Shown here: positions 10,930-24,520 of the stretch, piece by piece
Layout: each line of letters opens with the position of its first letter
Position numbering within the stretch: the stretch's first letter is position 1
Origin: Calliopsis andreniformis
Taxonomy: Eukaryota; Arthropoda; Insecta; Hymenoptera; Andrenidae
DNA length: 64,000 nt
NCBI RefSeq assembly: GCF_051401765.1
Contig: NW_027480429.1
Span: 12,218,157-12,282,156, forward strand
Direction: 5' to 3'
Made by a program: the position numbers and the translations under genes
The notes under the pieces: generated by a model
What the model was told of the DNA's origin: nothing
Databases searched by the model: none
What the model saw: the letters and a program-made list of their open reading frames with translations, nothing else

Positions 10930-12018
10930 CGAATAATTGCAACCAGTGTGAAGGTAATGGTCATTTCTACGTTCCGGGCAACTTAGGCGTCACCCTAGGG
11001 CGTTGCACCAACAGATTGAATAGTTAGGGCCATAGCAGTCAACGCCCGAAGCATAAAATACAAAATAAATAGAACAGTTTTTCCAACGTATAAAAAGAAT
11101 AATTGCTACCGGTGTGAAAGTTATGGTCATTTCGCCGTTCCGGGCATCCTAGGCTTCACTCTAGGGCGTTGCTCCACCGGATCGAATAGTTAGGGCCTTA
11201 GAAGTCAACGCCAGAAGCATAAAATACAAAATAAATAAAACAGTTTTTCCATCGTATAAAACGAATAATTGCAACCAGTGTGGAAGTTATGGTCATTTCT
11301 ACTTTCCGGGCAACCTAGGCTTCACCCTAGGGCGTTGCTCCAACAGATTCAGTAGCTAGGGCCTTAGAAGTCAATGCCCGAAGCATAAAATACAATATAA
11401 ATACAACAGCTTTTCCATCGTATAAAACGGATAATTGCAACCAGTATGAAAGTTAACGTCATTTCTACCTTCCGCGCAACATAGGCTTCACCCTTGGGCG
11501 TTGCACCAACAGATTGAATAGTTAGGGCCTTAGAAGTCAACGCCCGAAGCATAAAATACAAAATAAATAGAACAGTTTTTCCATCGTATAAAACGAATAA
11601 TTGCAACCAGTGTGAAGCTAATGGTCATTTCTACGTTCCGGGCAACTTAGGCGTCACCCTAGGGCGTTGCTCCAGCACATCTAATAGCAACGGCCTTAGA
11701 AGTCAGCCCCAGATGAATAAAATACATAAAAGATGCCACAGCTTTTCCATCGTATAAAACGAATAATTGCAACCAGTGTGAAAGTTATGGTCATTTCTAC
11801 GTTCCGGGCAACATAGGCTTCACTCTAGGGCGTGGCGCCACCAGATCGAATAGTTAGGGCCTTAGAAGTCAACGCCAGAAGCATAAAATACGATATAAAT
11901 ACAACAGCTTTTCCATCGTATAAAACGAATAATTGCAACCAGTGTGGAAGTTATGGTCATTTCTACGTTCCGGGCAACCTAGGCTTCACTCTAGGGCGTT
12001 GTTCCACCAGATGGAATA
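10930..12018 (+). repeat. Block duplicated at 45458-46546
   Basis: This block lies exactly 34528 bp (208 monomers) from its partner. Shared marks include GGGCCATAGCAGTC (11026 and 45554), TTCCAACGTATAAAAAG, GTCATTTCGCCG and GTGAAGCTAATGG. The match ends near 12018 and 46546, where GAATAGCTAGG faces GAATAGTTAGG. A shorter, older version of its start lies at about 900-1250. Confidence 0.85.
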
Positions 12019-13615
12019 GCTAGGGCCTAAGAGGTCAACGGCAGAAGCATAAAACACTATATAAATACAACAGTTTTTCCATCATATAAAACGAATGATA
12101 GCAACCAGTGTGAAAGTTATGGTCATTTCTACGTTCCGGGCAACATAGGCTTCACTCTAGGGCGTCGCGCCACCAGATCGAATAGTTAGGGCCTTAGAAG
12201 TCAACGCCCGAAGCATAAAATACAAAATACATAAAACAGCTTTTCCATCGTTTAAAACGAATAATTGCAACCAGTATGAAAGTCAACGTCATTTCTACTT
12301 TCCGGGCAACATAGGCTTCACCCTTGGGCGTTGCACCAACAGATTGAATAGTTAGGGCCTTAGCAATCAACGCCCGAAGCATAAAATACAAAGTAAATAG
12401 AACAGTTTTTCCATCGTATAAAAAGAATAATTGCTACCGGTGTGAAAGTTATGGTCATTTCTCCGTTCCGGGCAACCTAGGCTTCACTCTAGGGCGTTGC
12501 TCCACCGGATCGAATGGTTAGGGCCTTAGAAGTCAACGCCGGTAGCATAAAATACAAAATAAATAAAAGAGTTTTTCCATCGTATAAAACGAATAATTGC
12601 TACCGGTGTGAAAGTTATGGTCATTTCTCCGTTCCGGGAAACCTAGGCTTCACTCTAGGGCGTTGCCCCACCAGATCGAATAGGTAGGGCCTTAGAAGTC
12701 AATGCCCGAAGCATAAAACACAAAATAAATAAAACAGCTTTTCCATCGCATAAAACGAATAATTGCAACCAGTATGAAAGTTAACGTCATTTCTACCTTC
12801 CGGGCAACATAGGCTTCACCTTGGGCGTTGCACCAACAGATTTAATAGTTAGGGCCTTAGAAGTCAACGCCCGAAGCATGAAATACAAAATAAATAGAAC
12901 AGTTTTTCCATCGTATAAAACGAATAATTGCAACCAGTGTGAAGGTAATGGTCATTTCTACGTTCCGGGGAACTTAGGCGTCACCCTAGGGCGTTGCTCC
13001 ACCACATCTAATAGTAACGGCCTTAGAAGTCAACCCCAGATGAATAAAATACATAAAAGATGCCACAGCTTTTCCATCGTATAAAACTAATAATTGCAAC
13101 CAGTGTGAAAGTTATGGTCATTTCTACGTTCCGGGCAACCTAGGCTTCACTCTAGGGCGTTGCGCCACCAGATCGAATAGTTAGGGCCTTAGAAGTCAAC
13201 GCCAGAAGCATAAAATACGATATAAATACAACAGTTTTTCCATCGTATAAAACGAATAATTGCTACCAGTGTGAAAGTTATGGTCATTTCTACGTTACGC
13301 GCAACCTAGGCTTCACCCGAGGGCGTTGATCCACCAGATGGAATAGTTAGGGCCTAAGAGTTCAACGCCAGGATCATAAAATACGATATAAATACAACAG
13401 CTTTTCCATCGTATAAAACGAATAATTGCAACCAGTGTGGAAGTTATGGTCATTTCTACGTTCCGGGCAACCTAGGCTTCACTCTAGGGCGTTGTTCCAC
13501 CAGATGCAATAGTTAGGGCCTAAGAAGTCAACGCCAGAAGCATAAAACGCTATATAAATACAACAGTTTTTCCATCATATAAAACGAATAATTGCAACCA
13601 GGATGAAAGTTATTC
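12019..13615 (+). repeat. Mosaic block joining pieces of 7.2-7.8 kb and 9.0-9.9 kb
   Basis: About 12019-12660 continues the match to 7206-7846 (offset 4813). From about 12818 it matches the 9.0-9.9 kb segment. The same second segment recurs at 21.3-22.2, 26.3-27.1 and 61.1-62.0 kb. The 1-bp-short CACCTTGGG unit lies near 12815. Only satellite is present. Confidence 0.78.
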
Positions 13616-15401
13616 TTCATTTCTACTTTCCGGGCAACCTAGGCTTCACCCTAGGGCGTTGCTCCAACAGATTGAATAGCTAGGGCCTCAGAAGTCAATG
13701 CCCGAAGCATAAAATACAATAAAGATGCAAAAGTTTTTCCATCGTATAACAGGAATAACTGCAAACAGTGTGAAAGTTATGGTCATTTCCAAGTTCCGGG
13801 CTACCTAGGCTTCACTCTATGGCGTTCTTCCACCACATCGAATAGCAACGGCCTCAGAAGTCAACGCCCGAAGCATAAAATACAAAATAAATAGAACAGT
13901 TTTTCCATTGTATAAAACGAATAATTGCAACCAGTGTGGAAGTTATGGTCATTTCTACGTTCCGGGCAACCTAGGCTTCACTCTAGGGCGTTGCTCCACC
14001 AGATCGAATAGTTAGGGCCTTAGAAGTCAACGCCCGAAGCATAAAATACAAAATAAATAAAACAGTTTTTCCATCCTATAAAACGAATAATTGCAACCAG
14101 TATGAAAGTTAACGTCATTTCTACTTTCGGAGCAACATAGGCTTCACCCTTGGGCGTTGCACCAACAGATTGAATAGTTAGGCCCTTAGAAGTCAACGCC
14201 CGAAGCATAAAATACAAAATAAATAGAACAGTTTTTCCATCGTATAAAACGAATAATTTCAACCAGTGTGAAGGTAATGGTTTTTTCTACGTTCCGGGCA
14301 ACCTAGGCTTCAATCTAGGGCGGTGCTCCACCAGATCGAATAGCTAGGGCCTAAGAAGTCAACGCCAGAAGCATAAAACACTATATAAATACAACAGCTT
14401 TTCCAACATATAAAACGGATAATTGCAACCAGGATGAAAGTTATGGTCATTTCTACTTTCCGGGCAACCTAGGTTTCACACTGGGGCGTTGCTCCAACAG
14501 ATTGAATAGTTAGGGCCTTAGAAGTCAATGCCCGAAGCATATAAATACAATATAAATACAACAGTTTTTCCATCGTATAAAACGAATAATTGCAACCAGT
14601 AAGAAAGTTAACGTCGTTCCTACTTTCCGGGCAACCTAGGCTTCACCCTAGGGCGTTGCACCAACAGATTGAATAGTTAGGGCCTTAGAGAGTCAACGCC
14701 CGAAGCATAAAATACAAAATAAACAGAACAGTTTTTCCATCGTATAAAACGAATAATTGCTACCGGTGTGAAAGTTATGGTGATTTCTCCGTTCCGGGCA
14801 GCCTAGGCTTCACTCTAGGGCATTGCTCCACCAGATCGAATAGTTCGGGCCTTAGAAGTCAACGCCAGAAGCATAAAATACAATAAAGATGCAAAGGTTT
14901 TTCCATCGTATAACAGGAATAACTGCAAACAGTGTTAAAGTAATGGTCATTTCCATGTTCCGGGCAACCAAGTCTTCACTCTAGGGCGTTGTTCCACCAG
15001 ATCGAATAGTTAGGGCCTAAGAAGCCAACGGCAGAAGAATAAAATACAATATAAGAACAAAAGCTTTTCCATCGTATAAAATGAATAATTGCAAACATTG
15101 TGAAAGTAATGGTCATTTCTACGTTCCGCGCAACCTAGGCTTCACCCAAGGGCGTTGTTCCACCAGATGGAATAGTTAGGGCCTAAGAAGTCAACGACAG
15201 AAGCATAAAATACGATATAAATACAACAGTTTTTCCATCGTATAAAACGAATGATAGTAACCAGTGTGAAAGTTATGGTCATTTCTACGTTCCGGGCAAC
15301 CTAGGCTTCACTCTAGGGCGTTGCACCAACAGATTGATTAGTTAGGGCCTTAGAAGTCAACGCCCGAAGCATAAAATACAAAATAAATAGAACAGTTTTT
15401 C
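13616..15401 (+). repeat. Roughly 11-monomer block duplicated at 42497-44282
   Basis: The offset is 28881 bp. Rare shared marks include CATTTCCAAGTTCCGGG (13785 and 42666), CTATGGCGTTCTTCCACC, GGTTTTTTCTACG (14279 and 43160), the +1-bp TTAGAGAGTCAACG (about 14684 and 43565) and GATTGATTAG (15332 and 44213). The match stops where CCAACGTATAAAAAG (about 15402) faces CCATCGTATAAAACG (about 44283). Related versions sit at 29.9-31.7, 37.4-39.2 and 39.7-41.0 kb. Confidence 0.88.
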
Positions 15402-15692
15402 CAACGTATAAAAAGAATAATTGCTACCGGTGTGAAAGTTATGGTCATTTCGCCGTTCCGGGCAACCTAGGCTTCACTCTAGGGCGTTGCTCCACCGGAT
15501 CGAATAGTTAGGGCCTTAGAAGTCAACGCCCGAAGCATAAAATACAAAATAAATAGAACAGTTTTTCCAACGTATAAAAAGAATAATTGCTACCGGTGTG
15601 AAAGTTATGGTCATTTCGCCGTTCCGGGCAACCTAGGCTTCACTCTAGGGCGTTGCTCCACCGGATCGAATAGTTAGGGCCTTAGAAGTCAA
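15361..15692 (+). repeat. Single-monomer tandem duplication (2 x 166 bp)
   Basis: 15361-15526 and 15527-15692 look identical base for base, including TTCCAACGTATAAAAAG, CATTTCGCCGTTCC and CTCCACCGGATCGAATAG. In the related stretches near 11050-11210 and 45570-45730 this monomer occurs once. Neighbouring monomers are normally clearly different, so this is a recent exchange of exactly one unit. Confidence 0.9.
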
Positions 15693-15724
15693 CGCCAGAA
15701 GCATAAAATACAAAATAAATAAAA

Positions 15725-16480
15725 CAGTTATTCCATCATATAAAACGAATGATAGCAACCAGCATGAAAGTTATTGTCATTTCTACTTTCCGGGCAACCT
15801 AGGCTTCACCCTAGGGCGTTGCTCCTACAGATTGAATAGCTAGGGCCTAGAAGTCAATGCCCGAAGCTTAAAATACAATAAAGATGCAACTGTCTTTCCA
15901 TCCTATAACAGGAATAACTGCAACCCGTGTGAAAGTGATGGTCATTTCTACGTTCCAGGCAACCTAGGATTCACCTTAGGGCGTTGTTCCACCAGATGGA
16001 ATAGTTAGGGCCTAAGAAGTCAACGCCAGAAGCATAAAACACTATATAAATACAACAGCTTTTCCAACATATAAAACGGATAATTGCAACCAGGATGAAA
16101 GTTATGGTCATTTCTACGTTCCGGGCAACCTAGGCTTCACTCTAGGGCGTTATGCCACCAGATCGAATAGTTAGGGCCTTAGAAGTCAACGCCCGAATCA
16201 TAAAATACAAAATAAATAAAACAGTTTTTCCATCGTATAAAACGAATAATTACAACCAGTATAAAAGTTAACGTCATTTCTACTTTCCGGGCAACATAGG
16301 CTTCACCCTTGGGCGTTGCACCAACAGATTGAATAGTTAGGGCCTTAGAAGTCAACGCCCGAAGCATAAAATACAAAATAAATAGAACAGTTTTTCCATC
16401 GTATAAAACGAATAATTGCTACCGGTGTGAAAGCTATGGTCATTTCTCCGTTCCGGGCAACCTAGGCTTCACTCTAGGGC
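15725..16480 (+). repeat. Block shared with 46600-47355
   Basis: The offset is about 30874-30875. Shared marks are CAGCATGAAAGTTATTG (15760 and 46634), GCTCCTACAGATTG, GGGCGTTATGCCACC and CCCGAATCATAAAA. The left copy has lost 1 bp near 15848 (GGGCCTAGAAG against GGGCCTTAGAAG). The match breaks near 16481, where GGGCATTGCTCC faces GGGCGTTGCTTC. Confidence 0.82.
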
Positions 16481-19400
16481 ATTGCTCCACCAGATCGAAT
16501 AGTTCGGGCCTTAGAAGTCAACGCCTGAAGTATAAATTACAATAAAAATGCAACAGTCTTTCCATCCTATAACAGGAATAACTGCAACCCGTGTGAAAGT
16601 GATGGTCATTTCTACGTTCCAGGCAACCTAGGATTCACCCTAGGGCGTAGTTCCTCCAGATAGAATAGTTAGGCCCTAAGAAGTCAACGCCAGAAGCTTA
16701 AAACGCTATATAAATACAACAGCTTTTCCAACATATAAAACGGATAATTGCAACCAGGATGAAAGTAATGGTCATTTCTACTTTCCGGGCAACCTAGGTT
16801 TCACCCTGGGGCGTTGCTCCAACAGATTGAATAGTTAGGGCCATAGAAGTCAATGCCCGAAGCATAAAATACAATATAAATACAACAGTTTTTCCATCGT
16901 ATAAAACGAATAATTGCAACCAGTATGAAAGTTATCGTCATTCCTACTTTCCGGGCAACCTAGGCTTCACCCTAGGGCGTTGCACCAACAGATTGAATAG
17001 TTAGGGCCTTAGAAGTCAACGCCCGAAGCATAAAATACAAGATAAACAGAACAGTTTTTCCATCGTATAAAACGAATAATTGCTACCGGTGTGAAAGTTA
17101 TGGTGATTTCTCCGTTCCGGGCAGCCTAGGCTTCACTCTAGGGCATTGCTCCACCAGATCGAATAGTTCGGGCCTTAGAAGTCAACGCCAGAAGCATAAA
17201 ATACGATATAAATACAACAGTTTTTCCATCGTATAAAAGGAATGATAGTAACCAGTGTGAAAGTTATGGTCATTTCTACGTTCCGGGCAACATAGGCTTC
17301 ACCTTGGGCGTTGCACCAACAGATTTAATAGTTAGGGCCTTAGAAGTCAACGCCCGAAGCATGAAATACAAAATAAATAGAACAGCTTTTCCATCGTATA
17401 AATCGGATAATTGCAACCAGTATGAAAGTTAACGTCATTTCTACTTTCCGGGCAACATAGGCTTCACCCTTGGGCGTTGCACCAACAGATTGAATAGTTA
17501 GGGCCTTAGCAATCAACGCCCGAAGCATAAAATACAAAATAAATAGAACAGTTTTTCCTTCGTATAAAAAGAATAATTGCTACCGGTGTGAAAGTTATGG
17601 TCATTTCTCCGTTCCGGGCAACCTAGGCTTCACTCTAGGGCGTTGCTCCACCGGATCGAATGGTTAGGGCCTTAGAAGTCAACGCCAGTAGCATAAAATA
17701 CAAAATAAATAAAACAGTTTTTCCATCGTATAAAACGAATAATTGCTACCAGTGTTAAAGTTATGGTCATTTCTACGTTACGCGCATCCTAGGCTTCACC
17801 CGAGGGCGTTGCTCCACCAGATCGAATAGTTAGGGCCTTAGAAGTCAACGCCCGAAGCATAAAATGCAAAATAAGTAAAACAGGTTTTCCATCGTATAAA
17901 ACGAATAATTGCAACCAGTATGAAAGTTAACGTCATTTCTACTTTCGGGGCAACATAGGCTTCACCCTTGGGCGTTGCACCAACAGATTGAATAGTTAGG
18001 CCCTTAGAAGTCAACGCCAGAAGCATAAAATACGATATAAATAGAATAGCTTTTCCATCCTATAAAACGAATAATTGCAACCAGTGTGGAAGTTATGGTC
18101 ATCTCTACGTTCCGGGCAACCTAGGCTTCACTCTAGGGCGTTGCTCGACGAGATCGAATAGCTAGGGCCTTAGAAGTCAACGCCTGAAGTATAAAATACA
18201 ATAAAAATACAACAGCCTTTCCATCCTATAACAGGAATAATTGCAACCCGTGTGAAAGGGATGGTCATTTCTACGTTCCAGGCAACCTAGGCTTCACCCT
18301 AGGGCGTTGTTCCACCAGATGGAATAGTTAGGGCCTAAGAATTCAACGCCAGAAGCATAAAACACTATATAAATACAACAGTTTTTCCATCATATAAAGC
18401 GAATAATTGCAACCAGGATGAAATTTATGGTCATTTCTACTTTCCGGGCAACCTAGGCTTCACTCTAGGGCGTTGCCCCACCAGATCGAATAGTTAGGGC
18501 CTTAGAAGTCAATGCCCAAAGCATAAAACACAAAATAAATAAAACAGCTTTTCCATCGCATAAAACGAATAATTGCAACCAGTATGAAAGTTATGGTCAT
18601 TTCTACGTTACGCGCAACCTAGGCTTCACCCGAGGGCGTTGATCCACCAGATGGAATAGTTAGGGCCTAAGAGTTCAACGCCAGAAGCATAAAACACTAT
18701 ATAAATACAACAGCTTTTCCAACATATAAAACGGATAATTGCAACCAGGATGAAAGTTATGGTCATTTCTACGTTCCGGGCAACCTAGGCTTCACTCTAG
18801 GGCGTTATGCCACCAGATCGAATAGTTAGGGCCTTAGAAGTCAACGCCCGAATCATAAAATGCAAAATAAATAAAACAGTTTTTCCATCGTATAAAACGA
18901 ATAATTACAACCAGTATAAAAGTTAACGTCATTTCTACTTTCCGGGCAACATAGGCTTCACCCTTGGGCGTTGCACCAACAGATTGAATAGTTAGGGCCT
19001 TAGAAGTCAACGCCCGAAGCATAAAATACAAAATAAATAGAACAGTTTTTCCATCGTATAAAACGAATAATTGCTACCGGTGTGAAAGCTATGGTCATTT
19101 CTCCGTTCCGGGCAACCTAGGCTTCACTCTAGGGCATTGCTCCACCAGATCGAATAGTTCGGGCCTTAGAAGTCAACGCCTGAAGTATAAATTACAATAA
19201 AAATGCAACAGTCTTTCCATCCTATAACAGGAATAACTGCAACCCGTGTGAAAGTGATGGTCATTTCTACGTTCCAGGCAACCTAGGATTCACCCTAGGG
19301 CGTAGTTCCTCCAGATAGAATAGTTAGGCCCTAAGAAGTCAACGCCAGAAGCTTAAAACGCTATATAAATACAACAGCTTTTCCAACATATAAAACGGAT

Positions 19401-21247
19401 AATTGCAACCAGGATGAAAGTAATGGTCATTTCTACTTTCCGGGCAACCTAGGTTTCACCCTGGGGCGTTGCTCCAACAGATTGAATAGTTAGGGCCATA
19501 GAAGTCAATGCCCGAAGCATAAAATACAATATAAATACAACAGTTTTTCCATCGTATAAAACGAATAATTGCAACCAGTATGAAAGTTATCGTCATTCCT
19601 ACTTTCCGGGCAACCTAGGCTTCACCCTAGGGCGTTGCACCAACAGATTGAATAGTTAGGGCCTTAGAAGTCAACGCCCGAAGCATAAAATACAAGATAA
19701 ACAGAACAGTTTTTCCATCGTATAAAACGAATAATTGCTACCGGTGTGAAAGTTATGGTGATTTCTCCGTTCCGGGCAGCCTAGGCTTCACTCTAGGGCA
19801 TTGCTCCACCAGATCGAATAGTTCGGGCCTTAGAAGTCAACGCCAGAAGCATAAAATACGATATAAATACAACAGTTTTTCCATCGTATAAAAGGAATGA
19901 TAGTAACCAGTGTGAAAGTTATGGTCATTTCTACGTTCCGGGCAACATAGGCTTCACCTTGGGCGTTGCACCAACAGATTTAATAGTTAGGGCCTTAGAA
20001 GTCAACGCCCGAAGCATGAAATACAAAATAAATAGAACAGCTTTTCCATCGTATAAATCGGATAATTGCAACCAGTATGAAAGTTAACGTCATTTCTACT
20101 TTCCGGGCAACATAGGCTTCACCCTTGGGCGTTGCACCAACAGATTGAATAGTTAGGGCCTTAGCAATCAACGCCCGAAGCATAAAATACAAAATAAATA
20201 GAACAGTTTTTCCTTCGTATAAAAAGAATAATTGCTACCGGTGTGAAAGTTATGGTCATTTCTCCGTTCCGGGCAACCTAGGCTTCACTCTAGGGCGTTG
20301 CTCCACCGGATCGAATGGTTAGGGCCTTAGAAGTCAACGCCAGTAGCATAAAATACAAAATAAATAAAACAGTTTTTCCATCGTATAAAACGAATAATTG
20401 CTACCAGTGTTAAAGTTATGGTCATTTCTACGTTACGCGCATCCTAGGCTTCACCCGAGGGCGTTGCTCCACCAGATCGAATAGTTAGGGCCTTAGAAGT
20501 CAACGCCCGAAGCATAAAATGCAAAATAAGTAAAACAGGTTTTCCATCGTATAAAACGAATAATTGCAACCAGTATGAAAGTTAACGTCATTTCTACTTT
20601 CGGGGCAACATAGGCTTCACCCTTGGGCGTTGCACCAACAGATTGAATAGTTAGGCCCTTAGAAGTCAACGCCAGAAGCATAAAATACGATATAAATAGA
20701 ATAGCTTTTCCATCCTATAAAACGAATAATTGCAACCAGTGTGGAAGTTATGGTCATCTCTACGTTCCGGGCAACCTAGGCTTCACTCTAGGGCGTTGCT
20801 CGACGAGATCGAATAGCTAGGGCCTTAGAAGTCAACGCCTGAAGTATAAAATACAATAAAAATACAACAGCCTTTCCATCCTATAACAGGAATAATTGCA
20901 ACCCGTGTGAAAGGGATGGTCATTTCTACGTTCCAGGCAACCTAGGCTTCACCCTAGGGCGTTGTTCCACCAGATGGAATAGTTAGGGCCTAAGAATTCA
21001 ACGCCAGAAGCATAAAACACTATATAAATACAACAGTTTTTCCATCATATAAAGCGAATAATTGCAACCAGGATGAAATTTATGGTCATTTCTACTTTCC
21101 GGGCAACCTAGGCTTCACTCTAGGGCGTTGCCCCACCAGATCGAATAGTTAGGGCCTTAGAAGTCAATGCCCAAAGCATAAAACACAAAATAAATAAAAC
21201 AGCTTTTCCATCGCATAAAACGAATAATTGCAACCAGTATGAAAGTT
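16021..21247 (+). repeat. Tandem duplication of a 16-monomer unit (spacing 2655 bp)
   Basis: 16021-18592 matches 18676-21247 at spacing 2655 (16 x 166 minus 1). The unit contains the 165-bp CACCTTGGG monomer. The two copies are separated by 83 bp (18593-18675) of another monomer type with GTTACGCGCAACC. I noticed one difference, an A/G near 16207 and 18862. Marks inside the unit are AAAAGGAATGATAGTAACC (17235 and 19890), CGTAGTTCCTCCAGATAG and TAAATCGGATAATTG. The second half is closely related to the repeated segments of 52-60 kb. Confidence 0.92.
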
Positions 21248-22955
21248 AACGTCATTTCTACCTTCCGGGCAACATAGGCTTCACCTTGGGCGTTGCACCA
21301 ACAGATTTAATAGTTAGGGCCTTAGAAGTCAACGCCCGAAGCATGAAATACAAAATAAATAGAACAGTTTTTCCATCGTATAAAACGAATAATTGCAACC
21401 AGTGTGAAGGTAATGGTCATTTCTACGTTCCGGGGAACTTAGGCGTCACCCTAGGGCGTTGCTCCACCACATCTAATAGTAACGGCCTTAGAAGTCAACC
21501 CCAGATGAATAAAATACATAAAAGATGCCACAGCTTTTCCATCGTATAAATCTAATAATTGCAACCAGTGTGAAAGTTATGGTCATTTCTACGTTCCGGG
21601 CAACCTAGGCTTCACTCTAGGGCGTTGCGCCACCAGATCGAATAGTTAGGGCCTTAGAAGTCAACGCCAGAAGCATAAAATACGGTATAAATACAACAGT
21701 TTTTCCATCGTATAAAACGAATAATTGCTTCCAGTGTGAAAGTTATGGTCATTTCTACGTTACGCGCAACCTAGGCTTCACCCGAGGGCGTTGATCCACC
21801 AGATGGAATAGTTAGGGCCTAAGAGTTCAACGCAAGAATCATAAAATACGATATAAATACAACAGCTTTTCCATCGTATAAAATGAATAATTGCAACCAG
21901 TGTGGAAGTTATGATCATTTCTACGTTCCGGGCAACCTAGGCTTCACTCTACGGCGTTGTTCCACCAGATGCAATAGTTAGCGCCTAAGAAGTCAACGCC
22001 AGAAGCATAAAACACTATATAAGTACAACAGTTTTTCCATCATATAAAACGAATGATTGCAACCAGGATGAAAGTTATTCTTCATTTCTACTTTCCGGGC
22101 AACCTAGGCTTCACCCTAGGGCGTTGCTCCAACAGATTGAGTAGCTAGGGCCTTAGAAGTCAATGCCCGAAGCATAAAATACAATATAAATACAACAGTT
22201 TTTCCATCGTATAAAACGAATAATTGAAACCAGTATGAAAGCTAACGTCATTTCTACTTTCCGGGCTACCTAGGCTTCACCCTAGAGCGTTGCACCAACA
22301 GATTGAATAATTAGGGCCTTAGAAGCCAACGCCAGAAGCATAAAGTACAATAAAGATGCAAAAGTTTTTCCATCGTATAACAGGAATAACTGCAAACAGT
22401 GTGAAAGTTATGGTCATTTCTACGTTCCGGGCAACCTCGGCTTCACTCTAGGGCGTAGCGGCACCAGATCGAATAGTTAGGGCCTTAGAAATCAACGCCC
22501 GAAGCATAAAATACAAAATAAATAATACAGTTTTTCCATCGTATAAAACGAATAATTGCAACCCGTGTGGAAGTTATGGTCATTTCTACGTTCCGGGCAA
22601 CCTAGGCTTCACTCTAGGGCGTTCCTCCACCAGATCGAATAGTTAGGGCCTTAGAAGTCTACGCCCGAAGCATAAAATACAAAATAAATAAAACAGTTTT
22701 CCATCGTATAAAAAGAATAATTGCAACCAGTATGAAAGTTAACGTCATTTCTACTTTCGGGGCAACATAGGCTTCACCCTTGGGCGTTGCACCAACAGAT
22801 TGAATAGTTAGGCCCTTAGAAGTCAACGCCAGAAGCATAAAATACGATATAAATAGAACAGCTTTTCCATCGTATAAAACGAATAATTGCAACCAGTGTG
22901 GAAGTTATGGTCATGTCTACGTTCCGGGCAACCTAGGCTTCACTCTAGGGCGTTG
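21175..22955 (+). repeat. Block repeated about 30 monomers later at 26153-27932
   Basis: The offset is 4978, then 4977 after a 1-bp loss in CAGTTTTCCATCG near 22694. Shared marks are CGGGGAACTTAGG, CAACTTAGG..CATCTAATAG, TTACGCGCAACC, GGCTACCTAGG with CTAGAGCGTTGC, and GCAACCTCGGC. A few base differences were noticed, e.g. AAATCTAAT (21549) against AAAACTAAT. Part of it also matches 61090-62426. Confidence 0.85.
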
Positions 22956-24282
22956 CTCGACCAGATCGGATAGCTAGGGCCTTAGAAGTCAACGCCTGAA
23001 GTATAAAATACAATAAAAATACAACAGCCTTTCCATCCTATAACAGGAATCATTGCAACCCGTGTGAAAGTGATGGTCATTTCTACGTTCCAGGCAACTT
23101 AGGATTCACCCTAGGGCGTTGTTCCACCAGATGGAATAGTTAGGGCCTAAGAAGTCAACGCCAGAAGCATAAAACACTATATAAATACAACAGTTTTTCC
23201 ATCATATAAAACGAATAATTGCAACCAGTGTAAAAGTTATGGTCATTTCTACTTTCCGGGCAACATAGGCTTCACCCTTGGGCGTTGCACCAACAGATTG
23301 AATAGTTAGGCCCTTAGAAGTCAACGCCAGAAGCATAAAATACGATATAAATAGAACAGCTTTTCCATCGTATAAAACGAATAATTGCAACCAGTGTGAA
23401 GGTAATGGTCATTTCTACGTTCCAGGCAACTTAGGCGTCACCCTAGGGCGTTGCTCCACCACATCTAATAGCAACGGCCTTAGAAGTCAGCCCCAGATGA
23501 ATAAAATACATAAAAGATGCCACAGCTTTTCCATCGTATAAAACGAATTATTGCAACCAGTGTGAAAGTTATGGTCATTTCTACGTTCCGGGCAACATAG
23601 GCTTCACTCTAGGGCGTGGCGCCACCAGATCGAATAGTTAGGGCCTTAGAAGTCAACGCCAGAAGCATAAAATACGATATAAATACAACAGCTTTTCCAT
23701 CGTATAAAACGAATAATTGCAACCAGTGTGGAAGTTATGGTCATTTCTACGTTCCGGGCAACCTAGGCTTCACTCTAGGGCGTTGTTCCACCAGATGGAA
23801 TAGTTAGGGCCTAAGAAGTCAACGCCAGAAGCATAAAACACTATATAAATACAACAGTTTTTCCGTCATATAAAACGAATGATAGCAACCAGTGTGAAAG
23901 TTATGGTCATTTCTACGTTCCGGGCAACATAGGCTTCACTCTAGGGCGTCGCGCCACCAGATCGAATAGTTAGGGCCTTAGAAGTCAACGCCCGAAGCAT
24001 AAAATACAAAATACATAAAACAGCTTTTCCATCGTATAAAACGGATAATTGCAACCAGTATGAAAGTTAACGTCATTTCTACTTTGCGGGCAACCTAGGC
24101 TTCACCCTAAGGCGTTGTTCCACCAGATGGAATAGTTAAGGCCTAAGAAGTCAACGCCAGAAGCATAAAACACTATATAAATACAACAGTTTTTCCATCA
24201 TATAAAACGAATAATTGCAACCAGGATGAAATTTATGGTCATTTCTACTTTCCGGGCAACCTAGGCTTCACTCTAGGGCGTT
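22956..24282 (+). repeat. Block duplicated at 62629-63955
   Basis: The offset is 39673 bp. Shared marks are ATCGGATAGCTAGG (22966 and 62639), CAGTGTAAAAGTTATGG, GGGCGTGGCGCCACC, GGGCGTCGCGCCACC, and TTTGCGGGCAACC followed by CCTAAGGCG. The copies part at about 24283 and 63956. Roughly 23209-23616 also matches 60062-60468. Confidence 0.86.
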
Positions 24283-24344
24283 GCCCCACCAGATCGAATA
24301 GTTAGGGCCTTAGAAGTCAACGCCAGGAGCATAAAATACGATAT

Positions 24345-24510
24345 AAATACAACAGCATTTCCACCGTATTAAATGAATAATTGCAAACAGTGTGAAAGTA
24401 GTGGTCATTTCTACGTTCCGAGCAACCTAGGCTTCACTCTAGGCCGGTGCTCCAACATATCGAATAGCTACGGCCTTAGAAATCTACGACTGAAGCATAA
24501 AATACGATAT
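24345..24510 (+). repeat. Privately diverged monomer
   Basis: This stretch has CAGCATTTCCACCGTATTAA, GAAAGTAGTGG, CCGAGCAACC, CTAGGCCGGTGCTCC, CATATCGAATAGC and AATCTACGACTGAAG. I did not find this combination elsewhere. It is the most idiosyncratic single unit I noticed, yet phase is kept on both sides. No non-satellite insertion is seen. Confidence 0.7.
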
Positions 24511-24520
24511 AAATACAACA

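Noticed and set aside
12821..13084. 87-codon plus-strand open frame repeated near 21286, 26264 and 61125
   Set aside because: It is created by the 165-bp CACCTTGGG unit next to a TTAGGCGTC unit, which happens to keep one frame open. The copies follow from block duplication, not from selection on a protein.
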